From Salticus scenicus (Eukaryota; Arthropoda; Arachnida; Araneae; Salticidae): DNA of 64,000 nucleotides. Under the pieces are notes generated by a model, which saw nothing but the letters and a program-made list of their open reading frames with translations, was not told the origin of the DNA and did not search any database. Each line of letters opens with the position of its first letter. Position 1 is the stretch's first letter. Positions 59,160 to 64,000 of the stretch are shown here, one piece after another. The position numbers and the translations under genes were made by a program. The stretch lies in the NCBI GenBank assembly GCA_963930645.1, contig OZ005660.1, forward strand, positions 247,402,731 to 247,466,730. Reading direction: 5' to 3'.

Positions 59160-61260
59160 AAACAACATTCCCGAGCATCTTATTATTTAAATTTTGCCAT
59201 AAACAAATAATGCAACATTTTAAACGTAATACTGCTACATTTATTTATTTATTTCCGAAACGTGCCTGGTCCTATTATCACTTAAGTTCTGTAATTAACA
59301 AATACAAGAAATGATTTGAACAGAATACCACTACATTTCAACAGATTATTTTCGAAACGTGCCCGGGCATCTTAATATTTTAAGATAAAAATGAAATAAG
59401 AAAACATAAATCTAATACTATATTTTCTGAACATTTATTATAAAAATATTTTAAAAAGCGGTTATGTCATAAATTATGCATCAGCGATATTTTGACATTT
59501 TAAGATGAATTCTAAAATATTTCGGAAACTTCTAGAATTTTTTCTTCCGGCAAACTTAATATAGTGCTGTAAGAGTTTGTTTTTTTTTAAAAAATATATA
59601 TTTTGTATAAATATTCAAAACTTATATCTTTAGTTAAAGAGAAAAAATTCTGTGCAGGATAATTTTTATTCATCATGATTGGAAAGAAATGCATTTAAAA
59701 AGTTTCAGACATTTGGAAAAATATTATGAGATATATTATGTAAAAAAGCCTATGACTATTAACATATACGCTTCTATTAATATTTTATAAGCAAATAACA
59801 AATATTGTTTATTTACTAGTACTACATTTTTACAGATTTTCTTTTTTCAAAATGTGCCGGGGTATTTTAATGCTATAACACATGAAATAAGATACAAGTA
59901 AAGAAACTGTAGTTTGTTAAATTTTGAAAATTTATCAAATAAATACTTTGAAAAGGGATTAATATATCACTGACGATAGCTTATAAAATAAATTACGCTA
60001 CCAGCTTTATCTCACTTCAGGGAATACACCAATACAACTCAGCTAACTATATTAATTTTTCTACTAATTGAACAAATTTGACTTTCCAATTTTGACTTAT
60101 TAATGTTCTATGTTCATGTTTTTTCAATAACTTAAAAAATTGATAACTTTGTTTTATAATTAGTCAAAATATCCTTTAAAATAAAACCATCGATTACCCT
60201 TTTCAATACTTTCTTGGGTGTATTACTCTAAACCGATTATTCTTTCCGAAGTATTATTCTACATTCTAATACGCAATCGAATTTTAGCATCAAAGATAAG
60301 TAATATCATTGTGATACATACTTAAACAACCATGAATTAGCTTAGAAATGTTTATTTGGTGTTGTTAAAAGTAGAGACTAGAAATTCTTAATCATTTTGA
60401 TTATCTAGGTTATGTTTTTTTTTACCTTAAACTCATGCCTCAGAATTCTATATTTCTAGTTCAGGTATTCCGAAAATGACTACTCATTCTTTGTAGATAA
60501 AGGCCGTATATTTTTTCTCATTGTCAAATGTTATTTAAAATATGCTTACAATGTTTAGATAAAATTCTTACTTTCATGTACTTTCATTAAAGTCTTTCAT
60601 TTAAAATTCTAATAATATGCCTACAGAATGTTGGTAAAAGAAAGTAATATGAGTTCCACACCAGATTGTTTCAGCTGTATAAAAATAATTTTTAGCATTT
60701 TAGAAAATATTAGTTTCAGTAAATACAAAAAAAAACTAAAAAGAAATAAAAGAAATTCTCGTAACTTCAATCTTTCTTGTCTCTCAAATAAAGTTTTTCA
60801 TAATTCAAAAACAAGTATAATACCCAAGCTCAGCCGAGGCTTAGAAATGCATTTCTTTCGGAACAAAGCTTATTAATGTTTCTGCTTTTCGAAAGAAAAA
60901 AATGTATTATTTGGCTTAGATTTCAAGAGAGAAAATACTTACACGGTCTTTTTCTCCTAGTTTTCTGAAAAGAGATTTTGTTGGTATGACACTTTTTAGT
61001 CCAACTATTTCTAGTTTTTAAAGAGTACAAAGCTTATAAATAAACAGGAAACTTAAGCTGGGGGATTTTATAAATAAAGGAAATAACGATACGAAAATTT
61101 CTGTAAAAGAAATTTTTGTAAAAGAAAGTTTTAATTCTTGGGAATTGGTTTATTTCACTAGGACAACATTTTATCAAAAGTTATAATGCGATGAAAATTA
61201 AATAAAAATTACTAAAAAAATGTAGTTATTACATAAAATAATATTTATATTCTTTTTTAC
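59160..61260 (+). repeat. Dispersed repeat family, copy 2
   Basis: Co-linear with 1-2985. Landmarks: TTTTGCCATAAACAAATAAT at 59194, GCCCGGGCATCTTAAT near 59361 with its internal repeat near 59848, GCTTATTAATGTTTCTGC near 60868, and TTATTTCACTAGGACAA near 61149. It lacks the hairpin found in copy 1 at 2537-2814. Between about 60000 and 60525 the copies differ, and here a CACTGAG-family MITE fragment is found. The frame at 60628-60876 is repeat-derived. Confidence 0.8.
60345..60523 (+). mobile_element. CACTGAG-family MITE, right-half fragment (copy 6)
   Basis: GACTAGAAATTCTTAATCAT, then TATATTTCTAGTTCAGGTAT and GTAGATAAAGGCCGTATATT, ends TTTTTTCTCATTG. This corresponds to the last ~180 bp of the family. 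Confidence 0.75.
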
Positions 61261-61604
61261 TATATAACTATATTGTTTGAATAAATGTATGGTTTTAATC
61301 TTCTTATTTCTAAAGCAAGCGTTATTTACAAAAACTAACTATTGATTTCATTGAATTTTAATTAAATAAAAAATAAGTAATTGATACTTTGTGTATTTTA
61401 TGCTAATCTTTATCAAAAAAAAAAAAAATTCTTTTATTAATTTAATATTAATATAAATATTTTCGGGTTTTATATAAAGACTAAAAATTCCTCAAATAAT
61501 TGGCTTTATAACTCTAAAAACATATATTTTATTTTAAATATAATTTTTTTTTTTTTTTAGTCGAGTCTAAATAATGACAATTAAAATAATGTGAAGTTAA
61601 TATA

Positions 61605-62486
61605 TTGGGTGTTTGAATTAATTCGTAGCGTTTTTTTTTTTTTTTTTTTTTTTTTTAATTGAGGCTTTATTGTGGAAAATAATTACAAATAGATTATTCA
61701 AAGTATTGACCATCACTAACCACTACTTTTTCCCATATGTCTGGCAGCATACGGATTCCGCGTCGTCATTAGAGGCAATCCAAGAATCGACCCATTTTTT
61801 ACAATCTTCATAAGAAGTGACGTGTTCCTCAGACAGACCATGACTCATCGATCGAAACAAGTGGTAATCAGATGGAGCAATGTCTGAAGAATACGGCGGG
61901 TGAGGTAGGACCTCCCATTTGGTCGTTTCGATGTAGGTTTTGACCGGTTCTGCGACGTGCGGACGAGCACGTCTCTAGGTTTCAGTTCATATGGGACCCA
62001 ATTTCTCTGCTTTTGGATCATTCCCATGCTTTCAGGAGTTTACTGACTGTTGAAAAGTCAACTCTAAATGATTCAGCTAAATCTTGAAGCGTTTGGCATG
62101 GATCTTCATCGAGCAATGACTTAAATTCCTCATCTTCGAATTTTTTTGGTTGCCCAGGTAGTTTCTTGTCTTCCAGCTCAAAATCACCACTTTTAAATCG
62201 AGCAAACCATTTCCGACACATTTGTTCAACTAGTGCATGCTATTCCACTAAAATTCGATGACTTTCGGCAGCGCTCATCTTCATGTTAAAGTAACGAAGT
62301 AGAACTCCCCGCAAAAACACGTTATCCGGCACAAAGTTAGACATATTCGATGAAGTAAAAAATTTTGTTATTTACGCTTCAACCAAATGACATATACTAA
62401 TAACAATGCTCAATGATAGTAGGTTTACGGGGAATACTAGTCACGCCATCTATTAGAAAACGCTACGAATTAATTCAAACACCCAA
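61605..62486 (-). mobile_element. Internally deleted mariner, 882 bp
   Basis: Perfect ~30-bp TIRs begin TTGGGTGTTTGAATTAATTC and end in the exact complement. TA flanks both sides (61603-61604, 62487-62488). Intact mariners are about 1.3 kb, so roughly a third of the element is missing. A poly-T tract lies just inside the left TIR (61631-61656). The identical ends suggest fairly recent movement. Confidence 0.95.
61694..62344 (-). pseudogene. mariner transposase (broken, core deleted)
   Basis: The start codon is at 62342-62344. The N-terminal helix-turn-helix region is recognisable (VFLRGVLLRYFNMK, WFARFKSGDFELEDK, SFRVDFSTVSKLLKA) but has an in-frame stop at 62240-62242 and a one-base frameshift near 62025. 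A segment with WVPYELKPRD then runs directly into ARPHVAEPVK in another frame. That junction removes the first catalytic Asp and the Asp of the HDNARPH motif. Only the third Asp region (YSSDIAPSDYHLF) and a C-terminus ending at a TAA at 61694-61696 remain. The protein would normally cut and paste at TA; this copy cannot. Confidence 0.93.
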
Positions 62487-62694
62487 TATATTAAAAAGTA
62501 ATGTATAACTTTCATTGTTTTTCTAAATTAAAGAAGATGAATATTTCAAAACTCAATCTACATATACCAACCTATATTAAGATAAGAGTAGACTTGGGGT
62601 GTCTTTGCCATTAAAATATATTTCATTATTTTAATCTAAATTTTTCGAGGAGAAAAAGCCTTCCAAAGTACGCGAACTCATTATCCTAGCTTAA

Positions 62695-62800
62695 TTAAGA
62701 TTTTGGCTTACACAGGAAAATTTTATTCAGCTTTCGCTTTCCACAGCATTACACAGTGTTATCATATCGAGAAATCTATGAAATTAATTAATGTACTGGA
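62695..62800 (+). repeat. Lone fragment of the 0.73-kb array unit
   Basis: GCTTTCGCTTTCCACAGCAT, then GTGTTATCATATCGAGAAAT and ATTAATTAATGTACT, matches the landmark block at 39860-39940 and 44680-44770, about 18 kb from the array. Confidence 0.5.
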
Positions 62801-62809
62801 TTCACTTTT

Positions 62810-63296
62810 TCCCTGATTATTCCGTCCATGATTAATTGGTGTTTTCATTGTAAAGTTTGAAAACTGGAGATAATTCGATAAATTTTGCAATCTTGTTATA
62901 CAAATTATCTGACGCAAGCTTATTTCTGTAAGTGCTATGCTGTGTTTGTAAAGAAAATATTACTGCTGAATGAAATCAGAATTATTTAATAATAAAAAAT
63001 TATTAATTGAATAATTAATAAAAATTGTTAGACATTAATAAAGTTTTAAATATGTATTTAAATCATTTTCTTAGAAGTAATCATAAATAAGAATGATATT
63101 ATTTATTTCATTTAAAAGTAAACTTTAAGGAATTTTAAAATTTAGATCGAAAATAAATAAGCTTGGTTTCAAACCTGAATATTTCATCGCTTCCTTAAAT
63201 AAAATAACAACGGGTTTATCAACATATATTTACAATAAACAAACACTACATTATTATATATTAAGTCAAAATAGAAATTCTGCTTAAACCGCTTAT

Positions 63297-63330
<34 letters not shown>

Positions 63331-63500
63331 GAGAGAAGAACTGAATTTTGTATTTAATATATCCAGGTTTGTAAAAGAGTAATGCAATATATTTAGTTAA
63401 TAAATTATTCAAATCAAAATTTGTTACCGCTTGCGCATGCGAAGTTAAAAATTATTTTATAAAAAATGGTTCATGTTTCATTACATAATTTACATATATA
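62810..63500. other. AT-rich spacer
   Basis: Poly-T at 63300-63327. TTGCGCATGCGAAGTTAAAA near 63431 echoes 18240-18275. Nothing coding. Confidence 0.5.
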
Positions 63501-63508
63501 TATATATA

Positions 63509-63640
63509 CAGTCTAACCTCCTTAACGTAAATTTCAAGAGACATAAAATTTTTGATCATGTTATCAGTAGTTCATGCTATCAGTTATTAATCTTCATATA
63601 ACTAAACTAATCTTCATTTTGACGGGGTTCGATTGTGTAT
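63509..63640 (+). mobile_element. Possible pogo/Tigger-type end running to the window edge
   Basis: CAGTCTAACCTCCTTAACGT after TA resembles the CAGT--AACCTC ends of Tigger-like elements, and an inverted GACGGGGTTCGATTG string follows near 63620. The other end is outside the window or lost. Confidence 0.3.
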
Positions 63641-64000
63641 ATTCTGAATGCTCTATGCTGTACATAATGTAAAATTTCAAGTTTTCTAAAAATGACTTTT
63701 TTTAATAAACAAAGAGAAAAAAAAATTTTGCGCACAGAAATCTATCCAAAATAAGTCTTAAATCAATTTCGCAGTTCTAGATATTATCCCAGATATACAG
63801 CCGGTTCTGCCACTTTATAATTTTTTTAAATACATTATTTTAGAGTATTTCAAACTGATTATACATTCCTGAATAAAAACTTTCTAAGGAAATATTATAA
63901 ATTGCAAAAATGTTTTAGAAATTACTTCAGGACTAAATATTTAAATATGGCCCTTCATCATGCACAAAAGGAGACACGAGTACATGTTTACATAAAACTG

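Noticed and set aside
1..61260. The two distant copies as LTRs of one retrotransposon
   Set aside because: No gag/pol coding, primer site or polypurine tract lies between them, and the 59-kb spacing is filled with unrelated elements.

Overview
This window looks like AT-rich intergenic DNA from an animal nuclear genome. It is packed with decayed and nested transposable elements and tandem repeats. I find no intact host gene, rRNA or CRISPR array and no operon-like layout. Helitrons with A|T insertion sites, a mariner, many TA-flanked MITEs, an I/Jockey-like LINE 3' end and a palindromic tRNA-like repeat together suggest an arthropod. An arachnid is my guess from the style of the repeats, with low confidence. 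All protein-coding material seen is transposon-derived and broken.

Region by region. 1-2985 and 59160-61260 are two copies of one dispersed repeat family; the left copy carries an extra ~280-bp hairpin. 3.3-4.3 kb holds a MITE nested inside a second inverted-repeat element. 4.9-11.0 kb is a ~6-kb composite with co-linear inverted arms and pogo/Tigger-style ends, enclosing two different 1-kb elements. 11.6-18.1 kb holds several MITEs, a MITE with an internal 52-bp minisatellite, a hAT-like element, and a ~350-bp tandem array with an embedded Helitron N-domain coding relic. 19-29 kb holds Tc1-type palindromes, a 1-kb direct repeat and four of six copies or remnants of a ~450-510-bp MITE family. 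30.7-32.3 kb holds a 454-bp palindrome with a tRNA-like cloverleaf in each arm, a SINE-like tRNA relic and a full-length Helitron. 36.1-38.2 kb is a three-level nest: an outer TIR element, a MITE, and a LINE 3' fragment flanked by a 53-bp duplication. 38.9-45.2 kb is a diverged ~0.73-kb tandem array in which one short segment has expanded into 28 copies of a ~61-bp minisatellite. 46.4-51.9 kb holds a complete non-autonomous Helitron and a 2.6-kb inverted repeat ending in a Helitron 5' terminus. 53.6-55.9 kb is a pogo-like element with a decayed transposase C-terminus, nested in another TIR element. 61.6-62.5 kb is an internally deleted mariner.

Nothing here works together as a pathway. The story is one of nested insertion, inversion and tandem expansion. 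The best leads are the tRNA-bearing palindrome, the 53-bp target duplication around the LINE fragment, the minisatellite born inside a larger tandem repeat, and the clustered 15-bp motif inside the pogo-like element. All repeat assignments are by eye and need alignment.
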